Source: CBFIDE01 sp965661265
GTDB taxonomy: Bacteria; Bacteroidota; Bacteroidia; Flavobacteriales; Schleiferiaceae
Assembly: GCA_965661265.1 (NCBI GenBank)
Contig: CBFIDE010000005.1
Location: 1-64,000 of the forward strand
DNA: 64,000 nt
Direction: 5' to 3'
Shown one piece after another: positions 44,566 to 54,635 of the stretch. The stretch's first letter is position 1, and each line of letters starts with the position of its first letter. Made by a program: the position numbers and the translations under genes. The notes beneath the pieces are model-generated. The model worked only from the letters and a program-made list of their open reading frames with translations. It was not told the DNA's origin and did not search any database.

Positions 44566-47500
44566 TTAATTTTTAATAAACATCTGCTTATCAGTATAAT
44601 TAATCCCTTTGATTTTTATTATGTAAGCTCCTTGAGCCAAATCAGTAACACTCACAGAGAAGTTATTTGCCTCTGCCTGCTTGATATTCTCACTCTTGAT
44701 TATTGCACCTCTTAAGTCAAGAACTTGATATTCTATATCACTAGAAATATTCTGATTTATTTCAATGTTAAGAATATCTTGAGTAGGGTTAGGGAATAAC
44801 TTAAGATTAGAGAACTCTGATTCTTCATTAATTCCAATTCCACTTGTATTCACTAAGAATGTCTTAGTTGAGCTTCCGCAGAAATTTGTAGCGGTTAAAG
44901 TTACAGAATACTGCCCTCCAGTAGCATAAGTGTGACTTGGGTTCTGTAAAACAGAGGTATCACCATCACCAAAGTCCCAATGCCAAGAAGTAGGTTCATT
45001 AATTGTTCTATCTGTAAAGTCAACATTTAAATTGTTCACTAAGTAACCATAATTAGCGATGGTAATATCAAGAATATCAAGACTATACCTTTTTATAACT
45101 TGACCACCGTCGTTCTGAACGGTTAAGGATACATCTTGTGAAATTGGAATAAAGTAAATTACACTATGCGGACCACTACCTTTGGCATCTCTTGGAGAAG
45201 CTGCAGATCCGAAATACCAATCAATATCAGTACTTACGGCTCCTGTCACGGTCGAGTTAAACACAACAGGAGTATTCTCACAAGCAATTGTGTCAGCTAC
45301 TTGGACGCTAGCAGTAGGCCTTGTCACATTTCCATCTACAACTTGAATATCTTTTATGTAGAGCACATCGCCAATTCCACTAATGTTAGTAAATCTGATT
45401 TTTATGTTTCCACCGATATAGGCACTTAAATCTAAGCTATCTAATCTCCAGTCACCCAAAGATTGTGGTTTAAAGAAATTAGAAGTCCCAATGGTAGTAG
45501 CTAAATCTGAGCCTCCTTTTTTGTATGAAGTAGGAGTGAAGTTATCGCCACAATCAGAACTTACATCAATTCTCAAAGTATCAGATCCCGATGCAGGATC
45601 GGCGTAAGCCACATAAAAATAGAGAACAGGCTTAGTTTCATTAAACAAATTAATATTAGCACTGATTATATAATCTTCAGCACCTTTGACTGCTGCACTA
45701 AAGTTATTATAGGAAGCAGATTTACTCAAGAATGGGTTTTGATTATTCATGCTAGAAGGATCAAAAATATCTTGACTATGTTCCCATTTGGTTAGGCCAT
45801 CAGGGTTTATAATTTCCCAATTAGCAGGAGGGAAGCTTGCGAAATTCTCAAAATAAGGAATTTGATTTCCGGGATCTGCAATTAAGAACATAGACTTTAT
45901 AGCAGTATCTGAGCCATTATCATTTGATGCAATCAGCTGAACTGTATAAGATCCGGCTGCATTTAATTGAATGCTTGGATTTTGACTCGAGTCTGTAGAG
46001 TTTATATAAGTGAAACTAGCAGGTGTAATATGCCATTTCCAAGAGTTCGCAAAACCAGAACTTTGATCTATAAGGTCTAAAGTACCGTCAACACAGACTA
46101 CGTTCTCACTAGCGCTGAAATCTGCAATAGGTAAGTTGCTGAACTCAACAACCTTAATGTCATCTATAGCAATATCTGATCTATAACCTGTTCCGGTTGT
46201 ACCATTGATTCTAACTAATACTGAGCTGTTTTTATAATCACTTAAGTCAATAACAGCTTTTTTCCATGCTAGTCCTTGATTTCCAGCAACAGCAAAAACA
46301 TTATTAATCCAGCCATTTTCAGTATATAAATCAACACTAATATCTCCCATTTCTATTCCCGACATATGGTACCAAAACTCTAGAACTGGGAATGTGGAAC
46401 CGTTTAAATTTATACAGGGGCTATAGAGTTCTGCAAGCTGAGCATTACAATTTCCTGATGCTTCAAGATAAATATATTTTCCAATAGATGTACCAGGGTT
46501 TTGATCTATACTTGGTCCAGTAGATTGCGATGTAGTTGGACCTGAGAAAGTTCTCCAATCTATATCATCATAAATTCCATTAGATCCATTTAACCAAGAA
46601 TTGGAGAGATTACAAATTGTTTGCCCACAATTTGTAGCGCCAGAACAAAGCGAAAAGCTTTCAAAGTCTTCTGTGAAAGGTAAACTAACTGAACTAACTG
46701 TTTCTAACTTCGAGCTGAAATTTAAGCTATCATTATATGGATTTCTATCCCCATTAGCATTGGTCCAAAGCTTTAAGTCAGTAGCTGCTGTTGGGCTAAG
46801 AGAAATAGAACTTCCAATAAATGTATAATTTAGCCTTTGCTGAGGAACTAGAGTGTCATAAACTGTATCAGTTCTTATGCTTCCATTATTAATTTGGTAG
46901 GATACCGTGAATCCGCTAATATCATCAGAACCAGTGTTCTCAACTTCTACTTTTATTTGTGTATTTGCAGGAATTATACAGCTAGGAACAAGACCAACAG
47001 AAGGATAAATTGCCGAAGCTATACCAACATCTTGAGAATATACACAGTTGAAAGTCCCACTTGGCTTTTCTATAGCGTAAGCCCTTTGTCCAACTTCTTC
47101 ATTATAGACAGCTGACACACTATACCAGGTGTTATCGCCTAAAGTAGCAGGAATACTATCTAGGGTGTTTCTACTATACGAAATGCTATCCATGTATTTA
47201 GCACCTATTTCATAAACGACATATCCAGTTGCATTAGGAACTGCGTCCCAACTTAGTACAGCTGTATCTTGACATATTGCATAAACCTCAAAATTATCTG
47301 GGACGCCTATTATGTTGAACTCTTTGGAAATAGATGTCTGAGTTCCTCTTGTTAATCTAATATAAACGCTGTCCTCAATTGTCTGCGGAACGACCCAATT
47401 AGATAATCTAGTGGTATTACCCACAAATGTTCTAATAGAATTCCAATTAATACCATCTACTGAATAATCTAAGGAGAATGGATCAGAACCATCTGGAGCA

Positions 47501-49443
47501 TCCCATCTTATTATTTCAGTTTCTCCCGGAACAAATTTTTCACCACCTACAGGATAAGTCAAGTTAACCTCATCCATAATAAACTCATAAACTATATAAT
47601 AGTCCTGTGAGCCAGAAGGAATATTTGAGGCATTTACACTAACAACAAAATCAGCATTGGTGGTATAGTCAAAAGTCACTTGCTCCATATTATTGATAGA
47701 ATCTCTGCCTCTCACTGCTGGTGCATTAAGCGCGCTTGTATTTCTTGTGTAATCCAAAACCCAAGGTTGAATAGTTTGACCATCAAAAGAGATGGACATA
47801 TCCAAGTCATTGACTAGGTTATAAAAAGAATTAGTAACAGCAGGAATATCCGCCCAATAAAGCATCACTTTTACTTCTTTTGTTCCGCTAGGTACAGCAA
47901 TATTATGCGTAGCTGATTGTCCATTAGTCAAAGATCCCGAAACATAAGATGAATTTTCAATCAGGTGATTCGCTCTTCTGGCGTTTATTCTTCCCCATCC
48001 ATATTTAAAATCAGGACCAATGTTTCCTAAATCATCTGCGCTATTTAGAACGATTGCTTTAAGTAGGGCCCCGTCTGGATCACTGCCACTATTGTTATCT
48101 CTATAAGACTGATATAGAACAGCCATTGTTCCTGAAACTCCAGGGCATGACATTGAAGTTCCTGTTTTTAGAGTATATATATTTGGATTTGGTAAATCTG
48201 TTGTACTATATACATCCGTTCCTACAGCAGAAATATCAGGCTTAATTCTACCGTCTCTGGCAGGCCCTCTAGAACTGCTTGGAGCTAGGCCATCTATAGT
48301 TGTTAGATTGGCAACTGTAACTGCGCTTTTCGCGATTTTATGTCCACCTGTAATATTATAAAAACCAGTTACAAATGCTCCAGAACATCCTGCTCCAGAA
48401 TTTCCAGCACTAAATACATGCAGTAACTCAGGATTTTGTTGATAATCCTGATCTAATTGTCTGGCAAAATTGGAATATCCTCTATTGCATCCATTACTAT
48501 AAGAAGAACTTGTAATCCTTACATTCTGGCTGTTAAAATTAGCGTCAACATTATTTAGATTACTAGGGTAGGATTCGTAATAAATATCTGCACCCGGAGC
48601 CATTCCTCTTCCTTTAGGGTCAATGTTTCCTGCTCCAAAAATGGTGCCCGCTACATGGTCCCCGTGATCTCCATTACTAGGTGGAGAGCTTTGGACTAAT
48701 CTTCCTGTATAGTCTAAATGATCTCCTAATTCTCCATCATCTCCTAATCCTACAACTACTCCGGATCCATCATAATTTAAACCATTAGATTTAGGAGATT
48801 GAAGGGTATTCACTCTATGGTTAGTATAGGCAGTATAATTCTCTGTCTTTCCTGGCTCATCTTTCTCTTGAATATAAGATATAAACGCCTCATTCATTAA
48901 ATTTTTATAAGCGTTTGGAGCGCCTGAAATTTGAAAAGTAAAATCTTCAATTGATTCTGAAATAATCTTAAAATTCTTTTGAATCAGTAAGTTACGTACA
49001 GTTGCATGGTTTAGGTTCTTAAAATAACTCACAGAAAGCTCAACTTCTTCATTCCCAATATATGCCCATTGAGGAATATCATTGTTATATAAAGCTTCAG
49101 AAAGCTTCAGATCTCCTTTAAGGTCTAAGGCGTAATAGTTTTCATCAATAGCTTCTTCAATAAAGCTGTTCCATTTTTTTAATGGTATGGAAGCTATGAA
49201 AGTATTTCTAGGTATGTAATTTAATAACTCAAAATTTGGATAAGCTTTTAGTTCTAAACCTTTTCCTTGCAAAAGGATATAGACATTTCCTTGAATGCTC
49301 TTATGAGCAATATTGCTTTTTAACTCATCCCAATTCTGATTAGGTTTCACAGTCTCGTTTAGCATATAAATTTTGGATGCTTGCTGAGCTTGCGCTCCAA
49401 ATAATCCAAATATTACTGATAAACCTAGAATAAACTTTTTCAT
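44566..49443 (-). CDS. T9SS-sorted subtilisin-like serine protease (S8), multidomain
   Basis: 1625 residues. Signal peptide to about 20 (GAQAQ). About 25-200 resembles a propeptide. The S8 domain follows with Asp in VVVGLGDDGELGDH, His in NGDHGDHVAGTIFGAG (about residue 263) and Ser in LKTGTSMSCPGVSG. Then a proprotein-convertase-like sandwich, an Ig-like segment with VGGEKFVPGETEIIRWDAP, an Fn3-like domain, two MAM-like sandwiches (one ends SDIAIDDIKVV), PKD domains (SWHWDFGDGDTS) and the T9SS sorting domain (LFPNPTQDI...). It degrades external protein at or beyond the cell surface. The ATG at 49443 gives a proper signal peptide; the frame opens eight codons earlier. Confidence 0.92.
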   Translation of the reverse strand: MKKFILGLSVIFGLFGAQAQQASKIYMLNETVKPNQNWDELKSNIAHKSIQGNVYILLQGKGLELKAYPNFELLNYIPRNTFIASIPLKKWNSFIEEAIDENYYALDLKGDLKLSEALYNNDIPQWAYIGNEEVELSVSYFKNLNHATVRNLLIQKNFKIISESIEDFTFQISGAPNAYKNLMNEAFISYIQEKDEPGKTENYTAYTNHRVNTLQSPKSNGLNYDGSGVVVGLGDDGELGDHLDYTGRLVQSSPPSNGDHGDHVAGTIFGAGNIDPKGRGMAPGADIYYESYPSNLNNVDANFNSQNVRITSSSYSNGCNRGYSNFARQLDQDYQQNPELLHVFSAGNSGAGCSGAFVTGFYNITGGHKIAKSAVTVANLTTIDGLAPSSSRGPARDGRIKPDISAVGTDVYSTTDLPNPNIYTLKTGTSMSCPGVSGTMAVLYQSYRDNNSGSDPDGALLKAIVLNSADDLGNIGPDFKYGWGRINARRANHLIENSSYVSGSLTNGQSATHNIAVPSGTKEVKVMLYWADIPAVTNSFYNLVNDLDMSISFDGQTIQPWVLDYTRNTSALNAPAVRGRDSINNMEQVTFDYTTNADFVVSVNASNIPSGSQDYYIVYEFIMDEVNLTYPVGGEKFVPGETEIIRWDAPDGSDPFSLDYSVDGINWNSIRTFVGNTTRLSNWVVPQTIEDSVYIRLTRGTQTSISKEFNIIGVPDNFEVYAICQDTAVLSWDAVPNATGYVVYEIGAKYMDSISYSRNTLDSIPATLGDNTWYSVSAVYNEEVGQRAYAIEKPSGTFNCVYSQDVGIASAIYPSVGLVPSCIIPANTQIKVEVENTGSDDISGFTVSYQINNGSIRTDTVYDTLVPQQRLNYTFIGSSISLSPTAATDLKLWTNANGDRNPYNDSLNFSSKLETVSSVSLPFTEDFESFSLCSGATNCGQTICNLSNSWLNGSNGIYDDIDWRTFSGPTTSQSTGPSIDQNPGTSIGKYIYLEASGNCNAQLAELYSPCINLNGSTFPVLEFWYHMSGIEMGDISVDLYTENGWINNVFAVAGNQGLAWKKAVIDLSDYKNSSVLVRINGTTGTGYRSDIAIDDIKVVEFSNLPIADFSASENVVCVDGTLDLIDQSSGFANSWKWHITPASFTYINSTDSSQNPSIQLNAAGSYTVQLIASNDNGSDTAIKSMFLIADPGNQIPYFENFASFPPANWEIINPDGLTKWEHSQDIFDPSSMNNQNPFLSKSASYNNFSAAVKGAEDYIISANINLFNETKPVLYFYVAYADPASGSDTLRIDVSSDCGDNFTPTSYKKGGSDLATTIGTSNFFKPQSLGDWRLDSLDLSAYIGGNIKIRFTNISGIGDVLYIKDIQVVDGNVTRPTASVQVADTIACENTPVVFNSTVTGAVSTDIDWYFGSAASPRDAKGSGPHSVIYFIPISQDVSLTVQNDGGQVIKRYSLDILDITIANYGYLVNNLNVDFTDRTINEPTSWHWDFGDGDTSVLQNPSHTYATGGQYSVTLTATNFCGSSTKTFLVNTSGIGINEESEFSNLKLFPNPTQDILNIEINQNISSDIEYQVLDLRGAIIKSENIKQAEANNFSVSVTDLAQGAYIIKIKGINYTDKQMFIKN

Positions 49444-49578
49444 ACATACTTTTATTTCAACGCCCAATTTAACTTTAAAGAATGAATAAATTTTGTCATA
49501 TAGATAACAAATGTTAAACTATAATAAACTTCTATTCATTATTAGCTTCATTCAGTTATGAGAACAAATTGGGAATTG

Positions 49579-49586
49579 TACATTTG
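49579..49586 (+). promoter_or_regulatory. -7 box of the PIG-L deacetylase operon
   Basis: TACATTTG matches TAnnTTTG, 26 bases before the ATG at 49613. A second match, TACGTTTG (49603-49610), ends two bases before the ATG and would give a leaderless transcript; which is used cannot be told from sequence. Confidence 0.55.
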
Positions 49587-49612
49587 GTTTACTATCCTAA
49601 AATACGTTTGGA

Positions 49613-52042
49613 ATGAGAATATCGTTGGCCTTATTGTTTTTTCTGTTTGCCGGAATTAAGTCAAATGCTCAGAATTCATCATCAGAAGTTCTTCATCAAT
49701 TAAAGCAACTGTCTAATCCTACAACTATAATGTATATAGCAGCTCATCCTGATGATGAGAATACTAGATTTATTTCTTGGCTTGTAAATGATCAATATTG
49801 CCAAACAGCTTACCTGTCTCTAACAAGAGGAGATGGAGGGCAAAATTTAATTGGTCAAGAACTAGGTTCTGAACTAGGCGTTCTAAGAACTCAAGAGCTA
49901 ATGCAAGCAAGAAAAATAGATGGAGGTGAGCAATTCTTTACTAGAGCTGTTGATTTTGGATATTCTAAAAATGCAGATGAAACTTTTGAGAAATGGGGCA
50001 GAAATGAAGTTTTATCTGATGTTGTTTGGCAAATAAGAAAATTAAGACCTTCAGTAATTATCACAAGATTTCCACCTGATGCAAGAGGAGGACATGGCCA
50101 TCATACAGCCTCAGCGATTCTTGCTTTAGAAGCCTATGATTTAGCTGCAGATCCGACTGCATACCCTGAACAATTAGAATTTGTAGATACTTGGCAGGTG
50201 GAACGTGTCTATTGGAATACATCTACATGGTGGGGCTGGAATTTAGATAGCTTGATGCAAACAGATCCTGCTTATTCTAAGTATGATGTAGGAGCTTACA
50301 ACCCAACTTTAGGAGTTTCAACTAATGAATTGGCCTCTTATTCTAGAACTCAACATAAAAGCCAAGGCTTTGGAGTAAATGTAGGTAGAGGATCTGTTAA
50401 TGAATATTTATACCTATTAAAAGGTGATACTCTAAGTCTTTTTGAAGAATTACCTAAAACCTGGAAGGCCTATGGTCTGGCAAAGGCTGACAAAACCTTG
50501 GAGTCTTTGATTAAGAATTACTCAGCTGAAGGGCTTACTAAGAAGCAAATAATGAGCTTATTAGAACTTAGGGCTGGCGCCGATAATATAACGGACCCAC
50601 AAAAGAAAATATACTTTATAAAAAAGATAGATCATATTGTCAGTCGCTCACTGGGGGTTTACCTTGAATTACTGGCAAAGAATGAATATGATGCTATAAG
50701 CTCAGAGATTGAGATTGATTTGAAAGCCATTGTCAGAAGTTTTGATGGTTTGAACATTGACAAGCTGACACTAGAAAATCAAACAATAGCTCTTAATAAA
50801 GCAATGCCTTTAAATGATGATTTTAAAGAGAGCTTTAAAATAAAAATAGGACAGAATTATAGCCAAGCTTATTGGTTAAAAGAAGATTATACTAATATGT
50901 TTGTTGTGAATTCACAACGCCTTATTGGGATATCTGAATTTGGATTTGATCAAAAGGCTGAGGTTGTGTTTTCAATAGATGGTCAAGAGTTCACTGTCAA
51001 AAAAGCACTGCAGTATAAGGAGGTGGATAGAGTGAAGGGTGAAATATATAAGCCTCATTCAATTAGTCCTGAACTCCTTGTTGAGACTGAGGTTGAAAAT
51101 CTATTCTTCCTTGATAATAGTCTACAAAAAACAACTGTTAAACTAATCAACACCTCCGGTTTTGATAGAATGGTAGAATTGAAAGCAGGCAATTGGGAAA
51201 TTAAGCCTAATAAGCTATTCTTGGCTGCAAATACAGAATTAGATACGCTCATTGAAATCGCGCCAAGCGAGAAAAGAGAGAGAGCAAAGCTCATAATAAG
51301 TAGCAAGTCAAAGGAAGTTTTGGGTCTAACTCAAATAAACTACGATCATATCAATAAAAGGAATATTTATAAGTCTAGGGCGATTCAACTCATTCCTCTT
51401 GATTTTAAAAAGAAGGGGGATAAAATTGCTTATATCATGGGTGCTGGCGATAAAGTCCCTGAGGCCTTAGAGTTAATGGGATATGAAGTAGATATTATTG
51501 ACGAAGCATTTATTAGATCAAATAGTCTAAATGAATACCAAGCCGTTATAGCTGGAATTAGAGCGTATAATACTGAAAAATGGTTGCCAGAAGTTAAAGA
51601 TGAATTAATGAAATATGTTTTTGATGGTGGAAACTACATCGTTCAGTACAATACTAAATCAAGAGATTTACTAAGTGACAATATTGGTCCCAAGCCATTT
51701 AAGATTAGTAGGTTAAGAGTAACTGATGAGGAGTCTGATGTTGTTTTCAAGAATAAAGAACATGCTTATCTGAACACTCCTAATCAAATATCAATGTCTG
51801 ATTTTGATGGATGGGTGCAGGAAAGAGGGCTTTACTTTTGTTCTGAATGGGATTCTGACTATCAAACGGTTCTTGCTTGGTCTGATAAGGGCGAGGAAAA
51901 CTTAGAAGGTGGATTAATTCAAATGGATTATGGTAAGGGAAGCTTTGCCTATACCGGTATTTCTTTTTTTAGAGAATTGCCTGCTGGAGTTGAAGGAGCC
52001 TATAAGTTATTGGCTAATATGATATCTTATGAGCAAGATTAA
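49613..52042 (+). CDS. Secreted PIG-L/LmbE-family deacetylase with C-terminal extension
   Basis: 809 residues. Signal peptide to residue 20 (SNAQ), so it acts in the periplasm or outside. The zinc-dependent PIG-L domain (about 38-260) has AHPDDE at 44-49 and the second ligand group GGHGHHTAS (about 162-170); FPPDARGG is also typical. The middle (about 300-560) holds beta-rich spacer domains. The end (about 610-800) looks like a ThuA/GATase-like fold (VIAGIRAYNT, FDGGNYIVQYNT). It should de-N-acetylate a sugar or sugar conjugate. Its stop overlaps a 38-residue membrane protein gene by 14 bases, and a symporter gene follows, suggesting cleavage followed by uptake of the product. Confidence 0.88.
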   Translation: MRISLALLFFLFAGIKSNAQNSSSEVLHQLKQLSNPTTIMYIAAHPDDENTRFISWLVNDQYCQTAYLSLTRGDGGQNLIGQELGSELGVLRTQELMQARKIDGGEQFFTRAVDFGYSKNADETFEKWGRNEVLSDVVWQIRKLRPSVIITRFPPDARGGHGHHTASAILALEAYDLAADPTAYPEQLEFVDTWQVERVYWNTSTWWGWNLDSLMQTDPAYSKYDVGAYNPTLGVSTNELASYSRTQHKSQGFGVNVGRGSVNEYLYLLKGDTLSLFEELPKTWKAYGLAKADKTLESLIKNYSAEGLTKKQIMSLLELRAGADNITDPQKKIYFIKKIDHIVSRSLGVYLELLAKNEYDAISSEIEIDLKAIVRSFDGLNIDKLTLENQTIALNKAMPLNDDFKESFKIKIGQNYSQAYWLKEDYTNMFVVNSQRLIGISEFGFDQKAEVVFSIDGQEFTVKKALQYKEVDRVKGEIYKPHSISPELLVETEVENLFFLDNSLQKTTVKLINTSGFDRMVELKAGNWEIKPNKLFLAANTELDTLIEIAPSEKRERAKLIISSKSKEVLGLTQINYDHINKRNIYKSRAIQLIPLDFKKKGDKIAYIMGAGDKVPEALELMGYEVDIIDEAFIRSNSLNEYQAVIAGIRAYNTEKWLPEVKDELMKYVFDGGNYIVQYNTKSRDLLSDNIGPKPFKISRLRVTDEESDVVFKNKEHAYLNTPNQISMSDFDGWVQERGLYFCSEWDSDYQTVLAWSDKGEENLEGGLIQMDYGKGSFAYTGISFFRELPAGVEGAYKLLANMISYEQD

Positions 52043-52145
52043 AAAAATATTTAAATCATGGCCTCAATTATATAAGCTAGTAATAGCTATGCTAGTACTT
52101 CAGATAATATTATACTATTTTCTCACTGAATACTATTCTTCATGA
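52029..52145 (+). CDS. 38-residue single-transmembrane protein
   Basis: The frame starts at an ATG inside the end of the deacetylase gene (14-base overlap) and its TGA overlaps the ATG of the symporter gene (ATGA, 52142-52145). The peptide begins MSKIKKIFKSWPQLYK, very basic, followed by a single hydrophobic helix (about residues 17-31, LVIAMLVLQIILYYF) and LTEYYSS. The basic N-terminus followed by a membrane helix predicts an inner-membrane protein with its N-terminus inside. Sharing overlaps with both neighbours is strong evidence that it is translated. A likely role is an accessory subunit of the symporter, which is inference. I cannot name a family. Confidence 0.72.
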   Translation: MSKIKKIFKSWPQLYKLVIAMLVLQIILYYFLTEYYSS

Positions 52146-53878
52146 GCAATATAGACTGGATCGTTCTTTTTGGAACACTCTTAATGATTGTGGCCTATGG
52201 AACCTGGAAAACTAGGAAGTCAGCTTCTTTAGACTCCTATTTCAGAGGAGATAATGATATGAGCTGGTTCACTATTGGACTTTCAGTAATGGCCACTCAG
52301 GCTAGTGCCATTACTTTTTTATCAGCCCCTGGTTTGGGCTATGAACAAGGTCTAAGATTTGTTCAGTTTTACTTCGGACTTCCCATTGCCATTATCATTA
52401 TTAGTGCCTTTATTCTTCCTATTTATTATCGGCTCAAAGTATATACAGCCTATGAATATTTAGAGGGTCGATTCAATTTGAATGTTAGACTCTTAGCCGC
52501 ATTTTTATTCCTTATTCAAAGGGGGCTAGCTGCAGGATTAACCATTTTTGCCCCTGCAATTATTCTTTCAACTATTCTTGGTTGGGATTTGAATTTCACT
52601 AATCTATTTGTAGGGATATTGGTGATAATCTATACGGTCAGCGGTGGGTCCAAAGCAGTTAGTCTAACTCAGAAATGGCAAATGTCTATTATCCTTTTTG
52701 GGATGTTTATGGCTTTTGTTATTCTGTTAAATAAAATTAGTGACTTCACAGATTTGCCAGTAGCTTTAGAGCTTGCAGGAACTATGGGTAGGCTTGAGGC
52801 GCTTGACTTTAATTTCGATTGGAATGAGCGCTATACTGTTTGGTCTGGATTAACGGGTGGATTATTTCTTTCTCTTTCTTATTTTGGAACAGACCAAAGT
52901 CAAGTGCAGAGGTATATCAGTGGAAGAAGTTTAAAGGAAAGTCGTTTGGGCTTGATTTTTAATGCGCTGATTAAAATCCCAATGCAGTTTTTTATCCTAT
53001 TTATTGGAGTATTAGTATTTGTCTTCTATCTCTATGTTAAACCACCAATCTTTTTTAACCAAACTGCTTTAAACGGATTAAAGCAATCTGAATATGCTGG
53101 TGACCTAGAAAAACTGCAGCAAAAGTTTGATGCCAATTATACAGAAATTAAATTGTCTAGAGAGTCTTTAAGTGAGAAGCTAAAAGATGCTAATATGGGA
53201 GATGAGGAATTGAGCTTGGCAAAAGCTGAATTTCAAAATACTTTAGCAAATGATAAGGAGATTAGAGGAGAATTAAAGGAGCTTCTTATTGTTCAAGACC
53301 CTAATTTTAAAGTAAAGGATACAAATTATGTATTCTTATCATTTGTAATGGATTATTTGCCTATTGGCCTTGTAGGATTGATTATTGCATTAATCTTTTC
53401 TGCAGCTATGTCTTCAACATCAGGAGAGTTAAATGCTTTAGCTACAACAACTTCTGTTGATTTTTATAAAAGGTTAATCAGACCAAATTGCACAGAGAAA
53501 GAGCAATTAAGGGTCTCCAAAGGGCTTACGATCTTTTGGGGGATATTGGCCGTTGGCTTTGCATTAAGTGCTCAGCTATTTGATAATCTCATTGAGATGG
53601 TAAATGTCTTAGGCTCCTTATTCTATGGGACTATTCTTGGGCTTTTTGTGGTTGCTTTCTTTTTAAAGTGGGTGCAATCAAGTGCCGTTCTGATAAGTGC
53701 TATAATAGCGGAATTATTTGTTTTGGGTATTCACTTTGCACAGGTACATAAACTTGAGTTTATTCAGAAATACCAGGTAGAATATCTGTGGTATAATGTA
53801 ATTGGATGCGTAATCGTAGTAGTATTATCAATAATCTTGCAAGCAATTCTGCCTAAGCCTTCCCAAGAAACTGCTTAA
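52142..53878 (+). CDS. Sodium:solute symporter (SSS family), second copy type
   Basis: 578 residues with 13 to 14 transmembrane segments. It starts WIVLFGTLLMIVAYGTWK and has SSS landmarks SWFTIGLSVMATQASAITFLSAPGLGYEQG and the sodium-site helix FSAAMSSTSGELNALATTTSVDFYKRL. An insert of about 90 charged residues (about 305-395, coiled-coil-like LEKLQQKFDANYTEIKLSRE) between membrane segments distinguishes it from the symporter at 43093. By context it may import the product of the upstream PIG-L deacetylase. Its 3' end overlaps the convergent sulfotransferase gene by 26 bases. Confidence 0.9.
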   Translation: MSNIDWIVLFGTLLMIVAYGTWKTRKSASLDSYFRGDNDMSWFTIGLSVMATQASAITFLSAPGLGYEQGLRFVQFYFGLPIAIIIISAFILPIYYRLKVYTAYEYLEGRFNLNVRLLAAFLFLIQRGLAAGLTIFAPAIILSTILGWDLNFTNLFVGILVIIYTVSGGSKAVSLTQKWQMSIILFGMFMAFVILLNKISDFTDLPVALELAGTMGRLEALDFNFDWNERYTVWSGLTGGLFLSLSYFGTDQSQVQRYISGRSLKESRLGLIFNALIKIPMQFFILFIGVLVFVFYLYVKPPIFFNQTALNGLKQSEYAGDLEKLQQKFDANYTEIKLSRESLSEKLKDANMGDEELSLAKAEFQNTLANDKEIRGELKELLIVQDPNFKVKDTNYVFLSFVMDYLPIGLVGLIIALIFSAAMSSTSGELNALATTTSVDFYKRLIRPNCTEKEQLRVSKGLTIFWGILAVGFALSAQLFDNLIEMVNVLGSLFYGTILGLFVVAFFLKWVQSSAVLISAIIAELFVLGIHFAQVHKLEFIQKYQVEYLWYNVIGCVIVVVLSIILQAILPKPSQETA

Positions 53879-54635
53879 GCTTTATGTAAGTGGGATTTAA
53901 TTTTTGAAATGCCTTATTTGCTAATAAATAGGTCTTGATTTTTTGTTCAATTTCAGGGTTTTTATTCAATTGATTCCTGTACAATTCTTTAGCAAAAGCA
54001 TAAAGTTCAATATCATATTTTAAAAGGCTTTCTAGATTTGCCTTTTCCTTTTGAGTCAAAGCTTTTCTCTTGACTTTGGCCTTGCCTTTATTTTCAAATG
54101 TGTAATAAGCAATAGGCCAATTTAAATTTTTAGCAAGCAAAAGTATAGACCTATCAAACTCTTCAGTTAATCCGATAGTCTCAAACTTCTTCACCAAATT
54201 ACATTTTGCCACGTATAAACACTCTCGCTCTTTTCCTTTTATAGAGTCGATTCCACTAATAAAACGAGTTTGAAGATTATTGCCATAAGGGCTTTGAGCA
54301 AACTCCATTAGGCTTAGTTCTTCTGATTCTAGAAACTCAAATTTTTCAGGATGATCCTGTATGTAATAGTAGTGAGAAAGAATGTGGTCTAATGGATTTC
54401 TTAGAAAAGTATGATACTTATAAGGCCTCGGATTGTATTTGTGAAAACCAAATCTATAATGACCCATGACAATTTTCAAGTCATCATGATCATCAAAACC
54501 TTCATCATTCTCTTTTTGAGTATAAATTAACCTAAGCTCATTTTTCTTCTTATACCGTCTTCGCACTAATGCCTGAAGGCTCATTCCAGCAGATTTTGGA
54601 ATATGAATTAAATAATCTAGGCTAGAAGTATTCAT
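53853..54635 (-). CDS. Sulfotransferase-family protein
   Basis: 260 residues. The PAPS phosphosulfate-binding loop is HIPKSAGMSLQ (residues 11-21). LKIVMGHYRFGFHKY, TFLRNPLDHILSHYYY (3'-phosphate loop: Arg, and the Ser in HILSHYY) and a downstream ENLYVAK-like strand (ECLYVAKCNLVKKF) fit the Sulfotransfer_2/carbohydrate sulfotransferase fold. It should transfer sulfate from PAPS to a sugar or small molecule. It is the last gene of the egtB-egtD-methyltransferase run, overlapping the methyltransferase by 4 bases. The acceptor is unknown. Confidence 0.85.
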   Translation of the reverse strand: MNTSSLDYLIHIPKSAGMSLQALVRRRYKKKNELRLIYTQKENDEGFDDHDDLKIVMGHYRFGFHKYNPRPYKYHTFLRNPLDHILSHYYYIQDHPEKFEFLESEELSLMEFAQSPYGNNLQTRFISGIDSIKGKERECLYVAKCNLVKKFETIGLTEEFDRSILLLAKNLNWPIAYYTFENKGKAKVKRKALTQKEKANLESLLKYDIELYAFAKELYRNQLNKNPEIEQKIKTYLLANKAFQKLNPTYIKLKQFLGKA

